The position numbers were made by a program, and so were the translations under genes. The notes beneath the pieces were generated by a model that was not told the DNA's origin, searched no databases, and saw only the letters and a list, made by a program, of their open reading frames with translations. DNA of 40,095 nt from an uncultured Lentisphaeria bacterium (GTDB taxonomy: Bacteria; Verrucomicrobiota; Lentisphaeria; Victivallales; UBA1829). Shown here piece by piece: positions 21,725 through 31,451 of the stretch (position 1 is the stretch's first letter; every line of letters begins with the position of its first letter). The stretch is taken from contig CASDPB010000032.1 of assembly GCA_949282305.1 (NCBI GenBank), forward strand, positions 1 through 40,095, written 5' to 3'.

Positions 21725-22474
21725 ATGAAGTTCTTGAAAGACTCATTTACAACACAATTCCCAAGTTCGGATAAGTCGAGAGTTTCGGCATACCCTGTTG
21801 CTGTCATTACGATCTTATTTCTCGGTTGTTTTCTCTATGTTCTCAATCCGGTCTGGGCGATTGTTACAGTTATCATTCTTCTGCAAATCGCCACCGGAAT
21901 CATGCTCTCCTTCAACCATGAACGTTTCGGGATCTCCAACCGGAAGAAGGCATGGGGGGTTGTGGGGGCTTTTGCCTTAACATATCTCATCAGCCTCTGT
22001 TTTCTGATTCGTCATGAAATGACAAGAGAAGCGATTTCCCTGAAGCTTGGAATTGGGACAGCCTTCTTGATTACCATTTTTCTGGCATATCTCTACTACT
22101 CCATGCTGAAGCATAATAATCCGGATCAGCAAAAGTTGCAGGAAATGGATCAGCATATTGCCGAAACCAAGCAGCAAAACGAACAGATTTTGGAACAAAC
22201 AGCCGCCATCCCCTATCTGGTCGATCAGGAAACCAAAGAATTTCACCGGGATCAGCAAAGATTGATTGCGGCAAGAATCGCATTCAAGTTTTCCGAGCGG
22301 GAGATCAAGATCATAGATTATCATGATAAAGGCTATACGCAGGAAATGATTGCAGATAAATTCGGGAACAGTGTTCGGACGATCCAGCGGGATGCCGCCA
22401 GAATTAACAAAATATACACAGATCGAGGTTTGCCCAAGCGTTTACTCTGGAATAACCGGAAGCACTTAGATTGA
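21725..22474 (+). CDS. Membrane protein with C-terminal helix-turn-helix
   Basis: A 249-residue protein from ATG 21725. Four hydrophobic segments are visible at about residues 26-44, 46-62, 77-95 and 107-126. A coiled-coil-like Q/E-rich stretch (Q-K-L-Q-E-M-D-Q-H-I-A-E-T-K) follows. The C-terminal 60 residues contain D-K-G-Y-T-Q-E-M-I-A-D-K-F-G-N-S-V-R-T-I-Q-R-D, a clear helix-turn-helix resembling sigma-factor region 4 or AsnC-type domains. It could be a membrane-tethered DNA-binding regulator. Its stop is 39 bp before the GajA start, in the same direction, so co-transcription with Gabija is likely. Confidence 0.65.
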   Translation: MKFLKDSFTTQFPSSDKSRVSAYPVAVITILFLGCFLYVLNPVWAIVTVIILLQIATGIMLSFNHERFGISNRKKAWGVVGAFALTYLISLCFLIRHEMTREAISLKLGIGTAFLITIFLAYLYYSMLKHNNPDQQKLQEMDQHIAETKQQNEQILEQTAAIPYLVDQETKEFHRDQQRLIAARIAFKFSEREIKIIDYHDKGYTQEMIADKFGNSVRTIQRDAARINKIYTDRGLPKRLLWNNRKHLD

Positions 22475-22512
22475 TCTCATGTAATATTCGCAAAAAAAGA
22501 AAGGGAATAATA

Positions 22513-24411
22513 ATGTATTTAGCGGAAATAAAATTATGGAATTTTAGAAAATATTCATCTGCATCAGATGAATTGGATTTGAATGCACCTCATTTTCGCT
22601 TGTTTCTAAAAAATGGACTTAACGTAATTGTTGGGGAAAATAATGCTGGAAAAACTGCTATTGTTGATGCGATTAGATATGTTTTAGGTACTCAAAGTAG
22701 AGAATATCTCCGCCCAGTAATCAATGATTTTTCTTCAAACAGAAAAAAAAACATGAATAAAATGCGTATTGAAGCCATAATGAAAGGAATTACAGAGCAA
22801 GAGGCAGGGTTATTTCTCGACTGGCTTGAATTTGAAGAAGCCGGAAAAGAACAGATTTATATATTGCGAATATCTTTGATTGCTGAAATTCGAAATCAAA
22901 ATGTTGTATATAGGATTGAAGCTGGACCCGCAAACTCAGGAAAAATAATTGATGGAGAAGTAAGAGATCTTTTGCGGGTCACATATTTGAAGCCTTTACG
23001 TGATGCTGATGCAGAGTTGACACCAGGGCGTCGTTCTCGCTTAGCTCAAATTCTTTCTTCGCACAGTCTATTCCTGCCATCCACAGAACCTCATCCACTT
23101 GAAATTTTATTAAAAAAGACCAATACAGAGATTGAAAACTATTTCTCTAAAGAAAAAGGGGGGGCTGGGCAAGAAATTTTAACAACAATAAATCAATATC
23201 TAGAAAATTTTTCTGTTGCTTCTTCTAATCCCTGTTCAACCATTTCGATTTCAGGTAGTTCTCTATCAGATATTTTGCATAGATTAGAACTCGGCCTAGG
23301 AGATATTCCAGAGGGATTAGGTTCATTAAATTTGCTTTACATTGCAACAGAATTATTGTTACTCCAAGAAACATCGCCAGTAGGACTTCATCTTGGTATT
23401 ATCGAGGAATTAGAAGCACACCTTCATCCACAAGCACAATTACGTCTGATTTCATTCCTTGAGAACAAAACAGAAAATTGTCAATTTATTTTAACTTCGC
23501 ATAGTACAACTATCGGTTCCAGTGTTGACCTGAAAAATATTATTATCTGCAAGAATAATAACGCCTTTTCTCTTAATCCCAAATACACGAAATTAGAGCC
23601 CAAACATTATGACTTTTTACGACGCTTTCTGGATGCAACAAAAGCTAATCTATTTTTTGCTAATGGATTGATCTTTGTCGAAGGTGACGCTGAAAATATT
23701 TTGCTTCCAACAATTGCTAAATTTATTAAACGTCCTTTACATAAATATGGTATTTCAATTATTAATGTTGGAAGTTTGGCGTTTGCACATTATGCAAAGA
23801 TATTTGAAAGACAAAATAATACAGAAGATATGGGGATGAAAATTTCGATTATCACAGACCGAGATATCCGCCCATTAGAATATTATGAGAAAAATCCTAC
23901 TGCAATATCAGATACAGCCCCATCACGCGAAGAAATTGATGAGCAAATCAAAAGAAGAGAAATATGTCTCTCCGACTTTAAATGTTCTCACACAAAAGTA
24001 TTCATGTCATCATATTGGACGCTTGAATATGAAATAGCCCTTTCTAGTTTTAGGAAGATTCTCTATAAAAGTATATTATGGGCAAGAAAGATTCAAAATT
24101 CGACTTCAGGATATCCGAAAAAGGAAAAACTTCCAGAAATACAAAGTAAATGTGGTTACGATTTCTATAACTGGAAAAAAGAATATTCAAATCAAGAAAG
24201 AAAAAATGAAAAAATTGCTTACAATATCTATCAACCACTGCTTGATAAAAATGTTTCAAAAGCAATAACTGCTCAGGTATTTGTTGACAAATTAGAGACT
24301 ATTGCCAAAAAATCCCCCCAAAAACAAGAACAAGTATGCAGGCGTATTTTAGAGAGTCCGACACTGAAATACCTTGTGGATGCAATTGCCTATGTAACTG
24401 AACCTTTTTAG
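22513..24411 (+). CDS. gajA: GajA-like OLD-family ATPase/TOPRIM nuclease (Gabija)
   Basis: A 632-residue protein; AAAGGG is well spaced from ATG 22513. The N-terminal ABC-type ATPase has I-V-G-E-N-N-A-G-K-T-A-I (Walker A, about residues 39-50), a signature-like L-E-L-G-L-G-D-I-P-E, Walker B I-I-E-E-L-E-A-H-L-H-P and H-loop I-L-T-S-H-S-T-T. The C-terminal TOPRIM domain has I-F-V-E-G-D-A-E and I-I-T-D-R-D-I-R. This is the class 2 OLD layout, always paired with a UvrD-like helicase, as here. In Gabija, GajA nicks DNA when nucleotides are depleted by phage. It is somewhat longer than the B. cereus GajA that I recall (about 580 residues). The gene is AT-rich compared with its neighbours, suggesting transfer. 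Confidence 0.85.
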   Translation: MYLAEIKLWNFRKYSSASDELDLNAPHFRLFLKNGLNVIVGENNAGKTAIVDAIRYVLGTQSREYLRPVINDFSSNRKKNMNKMRIEAIMKGITEQEAGLFLDWLEFEEAGKEQIYILRISLIAEIRNQNVVYRIEAGPANSGKIIDGEVRDLLRVTYLKPLRDADAELTPGRRSRLAQILSSHSLFLPSTEPHPLEILLKKTNTEIENYFSKEKGGAGQEILTTINQYLENFSVASSNPCSTISISGSSLSDILHRLELGLGDIPEGLGSLNLLYIATELLLLQETSPVGLHLGIIEELEAHLHPQAQLRLISFLENKTENCQFILTSHSTTIGSSVDLKNIIICKNNNAFSLNPKYTKLEPKHYDFLRRFLDATKANLFFANGLIFVEGDAENILLPTIAKFIKRPLHKYGISIINVGSLAFAHYAKIFERQNNTEDMGMKISIITDRDIRPLEYYEKNPTAISDTAPSREEIDEQIKRREICLSDFKCSHTKVFMSSYWTLEYEIALSSFRKILYKSILWARKIQNSTSGYPKKEKLPEIQSKCGYDFYNWKKEYSNQERKNEKIAYNIYQPLLDKNVSKAITAQVFVDKLETIAKKSPQKQEQVCRRILESPTLKYLVDAIAYVTEPF

Positions 24412-24421
24412 GAAATATGAT

Positions 24422-26332
24422 ATGCGTATTACCGATGACGATATAAAAATGGCTGAAGAACTCATTCTACCGAAAGGAGAAAGATTCAATGATGAACGTA
24501 GAACTTTTATCAAATCAACAGAATCTCGTGATGTATTGGCCTGTCCAGGAAGTGGCAAAACAACAGCATTACTTGCAAAACTTTATATTCTCGCCCAAAA
24601 AATGCCATTCCCCGATGGTCGTGGGATCTGTGTTTTGACGCATACTAACGTTGCCATAGATGAAATTCGTTCAAAAATCGGAACTGAAGCGAATATATTA
24701 TTTCAATATCCCAATTTTTTTGGAACGATACAAGCATTTGTCAACTATTTTCTTGCTATCCCCGCCTATAAAGACGAATTTCACAACAATGTTCTAAGTA
24801 TTGATTCTGATCAATATTCAAAAATATTACAATCCAGGTGCAATCCTAAATTATTGGTTTATTTACAAAAAAAACATAAAACCATTGATGACTTATCAAA
24901 TTATTGGTTTAATCCTTTTGATTTAAGCATTGTCGAATCATATAAAAGTACTCAAACACCATTGAGACTTAGGCCGAATACAGCAACATATCAGGGCATT
25001 TTACAATTAAAGAAATCTATTCTTGAGGATGGGTATTTGAATTTTAACGATGCTTACGCACTTGCATTTCGGCACTTGCAAAGGCACCCTTTATTAAAGA
25101 ATCTTTTTGTACAAAGATTTTGCTTTTGTTTTATTGATGAAGCACAAGACACTAATGACTTTCAACGAGATCTTATAAATGAAATTTTCCCACAAGACAA
25201 TCAATCAATTATCCAGCAAAGATTAGGGGACAATAATCAGGCTATTTACTCAAGTCTCGTAAAAAGTGAAAATTTATGGGTCCCTTATGGCAAGCCGCCA
25301 ATTTATTTTTCAGACACCATGAGATTTGGAAAAACAATTGTTAATTTGCTAAGAACAATCAGATATGACACTCAAATATCTTTAGAAGCCCATCCCACAC
25401 GAACATCTTTACCTCCAGTTTTATTGGTCTTTAAGAACGGAGAGCATGGTAAAGTGCTAAAAAACTTTGCGGATCTGATAAATGCTCATAGGAATAAATG
25501 GGCTTCCGTAAAGCAACCTGTTTATAAAGCAATTGGTTGGATCGGAAAAGATAAAACAGCAGAAGGTAAAGCTTGTATCCCTCTATATTATCCAGCCTTT
25601 AATCGTTCAGCCCCAAATATAACAGTATCTCTTCCAAATTTGCGATCCTTTATAGAGTATTTATATCGTTCCTCAGATAATCCAAAACTCCAAAAAGATA
25701 TATTGTTGAACGCAATTATAGAAGTTCTATTTCTTGCTCAACAGAAACATCCGATAACAGGAAAATATTTTTCAAAATCGAGTTATATCGCATATATGAA
25801 AGAAACATATCCTCTTTACCATAATATTTTTTTCATGATGATTGGACGCTGGCTTATAAAACTTGCCAATAATAAGATCAACATTGCCTTTGTTTATAAA
25901 AAAATGCGATTTTTGATAAAAAAATACATCCTGAAAAATAGGATTAGTTCTGATGTAAAAAAATTTCTGCATGATCATAGTGTTCAAATGAGTATCACTT
26001 CCAATAATAATATTCCAAGGAATCAACTGATTACGCCATATGGGGATATTATTCAGATCGCAACAGTTCATGGCGTTAAAGGAGAAACTCATACAGCAAC
26101 ACTTTATCTTGAATCCTCATACTATGAATTGGAAACAAAACGACTTTTACCTTTCATGAAAGGAGAACATCCCAATAAACTCCCCCAAAGACTCATCGAA
26201 AACCTAAAAATTGCTCATGTAGGCTTAAGTCGCGCCACTCATTTAGTTGTATTTGCATGCAACGAGGAATGCATAAAAGGAGCTGAAGAAGCTTTAAGAG
26301 ATAATGGCTGGCAAATATCTCAAGTAAAATAA
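24422..26332 (+). CDS. gajB: GajB-like UvrD/Rep-type helicase (Gabija)
   Basis: A 636-residue protein, 10 bp after gajA. Superfamily 1A motifs are complete: A-C-P-G-S-G-K-T-T-A (motif I, near residue 40), V-L-T-H-T-N-V-A-I-D-E-I (Ia), F-C-F-I-D-E-A-Q-D-T-N-D-F (II), Q-R-L-G-D-N-N-Q-A-I-Y (III), V-H-G-V-K-G-E-T-H (V) and V-G-L-S-R-A-T-H-L-V (VI). In Gabija, GajB activates on DNA ends produced by GajA and helps deplete nucleotides. The GajB I recall is about 490 residues, so this copy carries an insertion around residues 300-480 that includes a K-rich helical stretch. As AT-rich as gajA. Confidence 0.85.
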   Translation: MRITDDDIKMAEELILPKGERFNDERRTFIKSTESRDVLACPGSGKTTALLAKLYILAQKMPFPDGRGICVLTHTNVAIDEIRSKIGTEANILFQYPNFFGTIQAFVNYFLAIPAYKDEFHNNVLSIDSDQYSKILQSRCNPKLLVYLQKKHKTIDDLSNYWFNPFDLSIVESYKSTQTPLRLRPNTATYQGILQLKKSILEDGYLNFNDAYALAFRHLQRHPLLKNLFVQRFCFCFIDEAQDTNDFQRDLINEIFPQDNQSIIQQRLGDNNQAIYSSLVKSENLWVPYGKPPIYFSDTMRFGKTIVNLLRTIRYDTQISLEAHPTRTSLPPVLLVFKNGEHGKVLKNFADLINAHRNKWASVKQPVYKAIGWIGKDKTAEGKACIPLYYPAFNRSAPNITVSLPNLRSFIEYLYRSSDNPKLQKDILLNAIIEVLFLAQQKHPITGKYFSKSSYIAYMKETYPLYHNIFFMMIGRWLIKLANNKINIAFVYKKMRFLIKKYILKNRISSDVKKFLHDHSVQMSITSNNNIPRNQLITPYGDIIQIATVHGVKGETHTATLYLESSYYELETKRLLPFMKGEHPNKLPQRLIENLKIAHVGLSRATHLVVFACNEECIKGAEEALRDNGWQISQVK

Positions 26333-26516
26333 AGCCTGAAGTTTGTATTCTGCCTGCTTTATGGTAACATAACACTTGGAGTTTTGAAAAGTCGAGGAAT
26401 ATTTTTCAATTTAGAGAAAGCACGAATCAACTCCTTCTTCAAGAAGTAACAATGAGATGTGCAAGGACATCTCTGAACCATTTCCACATTATAGTGCTCG
26501 CTTGCATTTATTTCCT

Positions 26517-29500
26517 CTAAACTGCGACTCTGACGGCATTCAGGTTAATCAAGTTAATTGTGCCTTTGATGGCCGCAAAGGTGGCTAAATCCTGACCAAA
26601 AATTTCAACACAGCTGCCTTTATCAGAAAATGGACTATGCTGAAGAATACTCAGGTCTTTCATCATCCCGTTTTTGATAATATAATTGATAATCTGTTTG
26701 ACGAAATAAAGCTGGCGTGTATCCAGATTTGATTTGGCGATGAACTGCGAAAATGCCAAATTTGCGGCTTCAATATCCATTCCGGTAATAGAGCGCACCA
26801 ACTCACCCAGCGGCATATCACCATATTCCTTGGTATAATCAGCCCGGGTACCCAAGTCACTCCAGAGAATTTTTTCCAACGCCTTCATATCATTTTGTGT
26901 CAACGGCAGATTGGTTTTCAACTTTCGTATGACAGGATTATCTTCATGCTGGCGAATGTAATGGTTAACTTTCTTCTTATAGTTATCCAAATCGCAGTTG
27001 TCAAGTTCAGATTCTTTTTCCTTTATGTCGGAAATATCATCCTTGAAATTCGTGGTATAACGAGCACGCGGGTCTTTTTCAATATATTTTATCAGCTTCC
27101 GCAAGCGAGTACGGATTTCTTCAAATTCACCGATACCACCATTGCCAATGTTCTTGATGTCGTCAATTAACGCCTCAATAAAACTCTGCTCGGCTTTCAC
27201 TTCCGGGATGGTTCCATAACCAGTTAATGCTATAAGTTTACCATACAGGTCGTTTCGGGCCCGTTGATAGCCATGTCCGGCAACATATGCCAATTCCATC
27301 CCATACATCAGGGCATCAAAACGCAATGCGGTGAATTCATCTTCTTCCGGCTCTATCAGAGGAGCAACATGCTCCTGAGCTTGCAGGATGCGCTCGAAAG
27401 TCAGACCTTGGTAGGTATCCTGCTGACTGAATAAATCGATAAATTTTATGTGCTGGCGAACGGCGAAATTGTCACGATTCATCTGATGCAGTTTCTTCAG
27501 TAAATCATCAACTAATTGCTTACGAAATTCTATTAGTTCATTTGTCTGACAGGTAAACGTCTGCAACTTGAATACCAGCTCCAATTTCAAATTAAAAAGC
27601 TGTTCCTGTAAAGTAGTTACAGCAATCGCCTCCCGGCCATTCCGCTTCTCCCGGAAGAAGTCAAACACTCCACAAAAATCGAAAATGTAAAACTCTTTCT
27701 TATCTTCCCCATCAATTAAACCGGGACACAATCGAGTCCCTCGCCCAATCATCTGCCAGAACTTGGCTTTGCTCATCACTTTTTTGAAAAAGACGAGATT
27801 GAGAATCTCCGGGACGTCGATACCGGTATCAAGCATATCGACAGAAATTGCAATCTGCGGGAATTTTGCAGGACTGGAAAAATCGTCAATCAGACTTTGT
27901 ACGTAATTAGTGTTGTAATCAATGATGCGGCAATAATGCGGCGGGTAGTGAGGGTATTCTTTGTTCCAGACCTTCAAAATGGCTTCAGCGTGTTCATGGC
28001 TCTTGGCGAAAATGATGGTTTTCCCGATTTTGCTGCCGTACTCAACCTTGAGTCCTTTACTCATCAGGATACTCAATACCTGACGGATGGTATCTTCATT
28101 GAAAATCCAGTTATTAAGAGCGGTATTTTCTATCTTCTCAGGGAAGTTTCCTGACTCATCCGCAAAGTATTTTTCGTATTCCGCTTTTTCTTCGTCGCTC
28201 AAATCGGCATAGGTAATACCTTGGTCAAGAAATTTGAGCGTAGTTTCAATGGTCTGGTAGTTGACGAGATATTTGTCCTCGACGGCTCTAGCAAGGTCAT
28301 AGCCGTAATCCGGCACTCCGGATTCCAACTCAAAAATTTCATAGGTATTTTTGTCGATTTCATTTTTCGGCGTCGCGGTGAGCCCCACCTGCAAAGCGTC
28401 GAAGTAGCTGAAAATATCCTTATACTTATTGTAGATGCTGCGATGTGCCTCATCGAGAATAATCAGGTCGAAATGACCGCAGCTGAAAAGCTTTCCGCCA
28501 TCCTCATCCTCGGTAGTATCGATGCAGTTTATCATGGTCTGATATGTAGAAAATACGCCTCTTGCCCGGCTGTCACAGTCGTTTTCACACAGATTGGTGA
28601 TGGATAAATCAGGCAGAAGATTCACGAATGCCCGTTTGGCTTGCGTAACCAGACTGGTTCTGTCTGCCAGAAATAAAAAATTCTGGACCCAACCACGTTC
28701 CATCAACTTGTCCACCAGGGAAATAATAGTCCGAGTCTTGCCGCTGCCGGTCGCCATAACAAGGAGAGCCTTGCGACGATTTCGCTTTTCAAACGCTTCC
28801 GCAATGGAGATAATAGCTTCTTTCTGGTAATAACGCCCGGAAATGTCGTCGTTTATCTGCAAGTGTGAAAGCGTTGAACGGTGCTTCAATTTGTGAAATT
28901 CTTTTTCCAAGTCTTTCTTACTGTAAATGGAAGCAACCGGGCGTTCTGGATATCCGTTCGGCTGGTCAATCCAGATACGGGTATCGTAACCGTTGGTCAG
29001 AAAGATAATCGGGCGGGTCTTGAATTTTTTCTCCAGCCAATCCGCATAAAGTTTGGCCTGTTGGCGACCGACCGCGACATCGACACTGGTTTTCTTGGCT
29101 TCAACAACAGCCAGTGGCACACCGTTATCTCCAAGGAGAACGTAATCCGCAAATCCGTAACCGGAAGCATTGGGCATCTCTTCGATTCGATATTCGTCAA
29201 TCCAGTTTTTGCCGCGAATCCAGCCGCCGTCAGTTAACATGACATCAATATAGGCCTTGCGAGTTGTCGCCTCGGTGGGGTTGATGGGAATTTCGACAAA
29301 CGATTTTTCCCGCTCCTTGCGTAATTCGGCAATTTCCGTTTTTAGTGACTGATTCAGAAGCGTCAAGGTTTGCACGGTTTCCAACTGAGAAGGCGTGGGA
29401 ACTGGAGCCGTATTCTCGGAAGCAATTTTCAGGTCGAATTTCGGAATGTCGATCTGCTGCTTCGCATAACAGTGAGCGATAAAACTGAAAAAGACATGAA

Positions 29501-29837
29501 GATTTTCGAGGCAAAGCCCCGCCTGCTCCTTCGAAATATTGCGATTATTATGAACCGCCAAATTTCCCAGTTTGCGGATAAAATCCAACCTTCGGTAGAG
29601 GTCAATACCGATAAGTTTGCGAAATTCGTCCGTATTGAGCAGTGTCACCAGATTATCCTGATACGGCATAATCAAATCGCCATCGACGGAATACATCCAT
29701 TTTATCGCGAATTCCGCAGCCTTGCGGCAATTGATGACGGAAGAGGCAAAATCGATATGAAAGACCTTCTCTGCGACGATTGCAACAGCCGCAAAACTCT
29801 GAAATTTCGTATCTTTCAAAAAGTCAAAATTAGTCAT
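26517..29837 (-). CDS. hsdR: Type I restriction enzyme R subunit (HsdR)
   Basis: A 1106-residue protein whose ATG (29837) overlaps the stop of the hsdS cassette as ATGA. The N-terminal 130 residues resemble DUF4145. The HSDR_N nuclease core is G-F-A-D-Y-V-L-L and A-V-V-E-A-K-K. Helicase motifs are M-A-T-G-S-G-K-T-R-T, D-L-I-I-L-D-E-A-H-R, V-G-L-T-A-T-P-K and M-I-G-R-G-T-R-L-C-P. This is the EcoEI-type R subunit: ATP-driven translocation followed by cleavage of DNA lacking the HsdS/HsdM methylation pattern. It is the last gene of the operon, so its translation depends on the phase-variable hsdS cassette upstream. Confidence 0.92.
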   Translation of the reverse strand: MTNFDFLKDTKFQSFAAVAIVAEKVFHIDFASSVINCRKAAEFAIKWMYSVDGDLIMPYQDNLVTLLNTDEFRKLIGIDLYRRLDFIRKLGNLAVHNNRNISKEQAGLCLENLHVFFSFIAHCYAKQQIDIPKFDLKIASENTAPVPTPSQLETVQTLTLLNQSLKTEIAELRKEREKSFVEIPINPTEATTRKAYIDVMLTDGGWIRGKNWIDEYRIEEMPNASGYGFADYVLLGDNGVPLAVVEAKKTSVDVAVGRQQAKLYADWLEKKFKTRPIIFLTNGYDTRIWIDQPNGYPERPVASIYSKKDLEKEFHKLKHRSTLSHLQINDDISGRYYQKEAIISIAEAFEKRNRRKALLVMATGSGKTRTIISLVDKLMERGWVQNFLFLADRTSLVTQAKRAFVNLLPDLSITNLCENDCDSRARGVFSTYQTMINCIDTTEDEDGGKLFSCGHFDLIILDEAHRSIYNKYKDIFSYFDALQVGLTATPKNEIDKNTYEIFELESGVPDYGYDLARAVEDKYLVNYQTIETTLKFLDQGITYADLSDEEKAEYEKYFADESGNFPEKIENTALNNWIFNEDTIRQVLSILMSKGLKVEYGSKIGKTIIFAKSHEHAEAILKVWNKEYPHYPPHYCRIIDYNTNYVQSLIDDFSSPAKFPQIAISVDMLDTGIDVPEILNLVFFKKVMSKAKFWQMIGRGTRLCPGLIDGEDKKEFYIFDFCGVFDFFREKRNGREAIAVTTLQEQLFNLKLELVFKLQTFTCQTNELIEFRKQLVDDLLKKLHQMNRDNFAVRQHIKFIDLFSQQDTYQGLTFERILQAQEHVAPLIEPEEDEFTALRFDALMYGMELAYVAGHGYQRARNDLYGKLIALTGYGTIPEVKAEQSFIEALIDDIKNIGNGGIGEFEEIRTRLRKLIKYIEKDPRARYTTNFKDDISDIKEKESELDNCDLDNYKKKVNHYIRQHEDNPVIRKLKTNLPLTQNDMKALEKILWSDLGTRADYTKEYGDMPLGELVRSITGMDIEAANLAFSQFIAKSNLDTRQLYFVKQIINYIIKNGMMKDLSILQHSPFSDKGSCVEIFGQDLATFAAIKGTINLINLNAVRVAV

Positions 29838-30454
29838 TCCCCACCTGCCAACTGTAATATAATACCTCTCTGATAAGAATCAATCGTTTTCTGTTGTTGG
29901 GAAACAGAAAATTTTGATTTGTCGAGCTGTTCAATAAACGCCACAAACTCGTTTTGAAGCGCCAGTGGGGGCAATGGAACCTGAATTTTTTTCAACATTG
30001 CAATGGACAAATACGCCACAGTAGAACCTGCCAATATTTTAGCCATCTGTTTCCTGAATCTCGGCATTTGGAACAAGTAAACGAGATAAGTATTAGTTAT
30101 AGCACTATTTCGTTCCGAAAGCCAACTTATCATTCCATCCTGAAAATAAAAACGGTCTTCAGGTTGAATGACATAACAACGTCCGAGCGTCCCTCGTGAA
30201 GTAATCAAAATATCCCCAGACTTCGGAACAAGGCCATCTTTCTGAAGCTGAGCAAACATTGCTTCTGAAACAAACAGCGTCACGGTATTTTGCTTACCTT
30301 CTATTCTTTGCATCAAATCAGATATTCGTAAAAAAGGAACTCCCTGCAAAACCTGTTCCGATTGCAAAATTCTTTTGCTCGACCCAATTCTGAACAAGTT
30401 TTCTAATTTTTCTTCAGAAAATTTCTTTGTGTTGAGTTCCGGGTCTCCGAACAT
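29834..30454 (-). CDS. hsdS: Half-length hsdS cassette (one target-recognition domain)
   Basis: A 206-residue frame. It begins within the conserved central motif R-F-I-E-M-F-G-D-P; the in-frame stop just upstream means translation can only begin at ATG 30454, which lacks a Shine-Dalgarno and lies about 30 nt after the recombinase stop, so reinitiation is the likely route. It carries one TRD and ends with L-A-L-Q-N-E-F-V-A-F-I-E-Q-L-D-K-S-K-F and a coiled coil. Flanking direct repeats match the second half of hsdS at 31509. It may be a stored TRD, a half subunit that dimerises, or both. Its stop overlaps the hsdR start. Confidence 0.75.
   Translation of the reverse strand: MFGDPELNTKKFSEEKLENLFRIGSSKRILQSEQVLQGVPFLRISDLMQRIEGKQNTVTLFVSEAMFAQLQKDGLVPKSGDILITSRGTLGRCYVIQPEDRFYFQDGMISWLSERNSAITNTYLVYLFQMPRFRKQMAKILAGSTVAYLSIAMLKKIQVPLPPLALQNEFVAFIEQLDKSKFSVSQQQKTIDSYQRGIILQLAGGE
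29909..29941. repeat. 33-bp direct repeat, copy 1 (hsdS C-terminal region)
   Basis: Identical over 33 bp to 31578-31610 and in the same orientation. It encodes F-I-E-Q-L-D-K-S-K-F at the end of both hsdS segments; similarity continues with a few mismatches towards the TRD. Confidence 0.8.
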
Positions 30455-30469
30455 CTCGATAAATCGGGA
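30439..30469. repeat. 31-bp direct repeat, copy 1 (hsdS central region)
   Basis: Matches 32099-32129 at 30 of 31 positions in the same orientation and encodes S-R-F-I-E-M-F-G-D-P. It contains the 9-bp core TCCCGATTT (minus strand, 30461-30469), which also occurs in the 188-residue hsdS half at 32645-32653. Confidence 0.8.
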
Positions 30470-30485
30470 TTGTTGGCTGAAACGG

Positions 30486-31451
30486 TCAGCTTATGAATTT
30501 TCGATGTGATATTTTAACATTGGCCTGGTTTACCATCGCATATTGCAGGGTCGTATCAACACTTTGGTGTCCCAGCAATTGCTGAACCTGCTCAATTGGC
30601 ATACCCTTGTCGATCGCCATTGTAGCCAAAGTACGCCGGAATTTATGCGGATGAACTTTAGGAATATTAAGTCTGCGCCCCAGTTCGCGCAACCGAATTT
30701 CTACCCCGCTGATATTCAGGCGATTGTACGGTTTCAGCAGGGTCACGAACAAAGCTGGGTCTTCGTCGGTTCTGCCGTGAAGATAATTTTGCAGATGTAT
30801 CTTGGCCCGCGCATCAAAATAAACTTTTCGCTCTTTATCTCCTTTGCCGAAGACAATACATTCCCGATTTTCAAAATCAATGTCTTCTCGATTGAGTTTT
30901 ACCATTTCCCCCACTCGCATCCCGGTAGAAGCAAGCAAATCAATCATGGCAAGGTCGCGTATATTCTCGGCATGGTCACGCATGATTTCCAATGCCTCAT
31001 CCGAATAGGTTTCCTTGACGGTAGTTCCGGTTTTTACTTTGTGAATTCTCCTTACCGGACTTTTCAGAATGTAATCTTCATCTTCCAGCCAGGAAAAAAA
31101 GCTTGACAGTACACGTCGAATGTTGTCAATGGTCACTTTCCCTGCGTTATTGCGACGTTGGTAAAGGTCAAGATATTGACGGAGGTCGTCCGTTGTGATA
31201 TGTTTTACCGTTTTGCCAATATTTGCCAGAGCATTTGTCACGGTAGTTTCATAGTACCGCAAGGTTTTTTCCGAACAACCTTCTATTTTCTTTGCTGCAA
31301 GATAAGACGGCAATATGTCATTCTCTTTCCCCATATTGACTTGTTCTGCATCCTCGAATATGGAAAAAAGTACTCGATGCAACTGCTCCATCTGATAATT
31401 ATCCAGAAAAGCTTGCATTGCCTGTTCAATTTCTGTAATTTTGCTGTTCAT
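30486..31451 (-). CDS. Tyrosine recombinase embedded in the hsd operon
   Basis: A 321-residue XerC/D-like recombinase; AAGGAG precedes ATG 31451. The N-terminal SAM-like DNA-binding domain (Y-L-A-A-K-K-I-E-G-C-S-E-K-T-L-R-Y-Y) is followed by the catalytic domain with the full set: S-T-G-M-R-V-G-E-M (R), G-K-G-D-K-E-R (K), H-P-H-K-F-R-R-T (H-x-x-R), L-L-G-H-Q-S-V-D-T (H) and T-L-Q-Y (Y). Recombinases of this type beside hsdS genes shuffle target-recognition domains in Bacteroidota and others. Here all hsdS segments point the same way, so it would delete or swap rather than invert. A 10-bp inverted repeat (31450-31459 / 31491-31500) lies just upstream. Confidence 0.88.
   Translation of the reverse strand: MNSKITEIEQAMQAFLDNYQMEQLHRVLFSIFEDAEQVNMGKENDILPSYLAAKKIEGCSEKTLRYYETTVTNALANIGKTVKHITTDDLRQYLDLYQRRNNAGKVTIDNIRRVLSSFFSWLEDEDYILKSPVRRIHKVKTGTTVKETYSDEALEIMRDHAENIRDLAMIDLLASTGMRVGEMVKLNREDIDFENRECIVFGKGDKERKVYFDARAKIHLQNYLHGRTDEDPALFVTLLKPYNRLNISGVEIRLRELGRRLNIPKVHPHKFRRTLATMAIDKGMPIEQVQQLLGHQSVDTTLQYAMVNQANVKISHRKFIS

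Noticed and set aside
22513-26332. Other OLD- or ATPase-based systems such as PARIS or a retron effector pair in place of Gabija.
   Set aside because: The ATPase-TOPRIM protein is directly followed by a full UvrD-like helicase, the Gabija arrangement; no reverse transcriptase or AriB-like gene is present.
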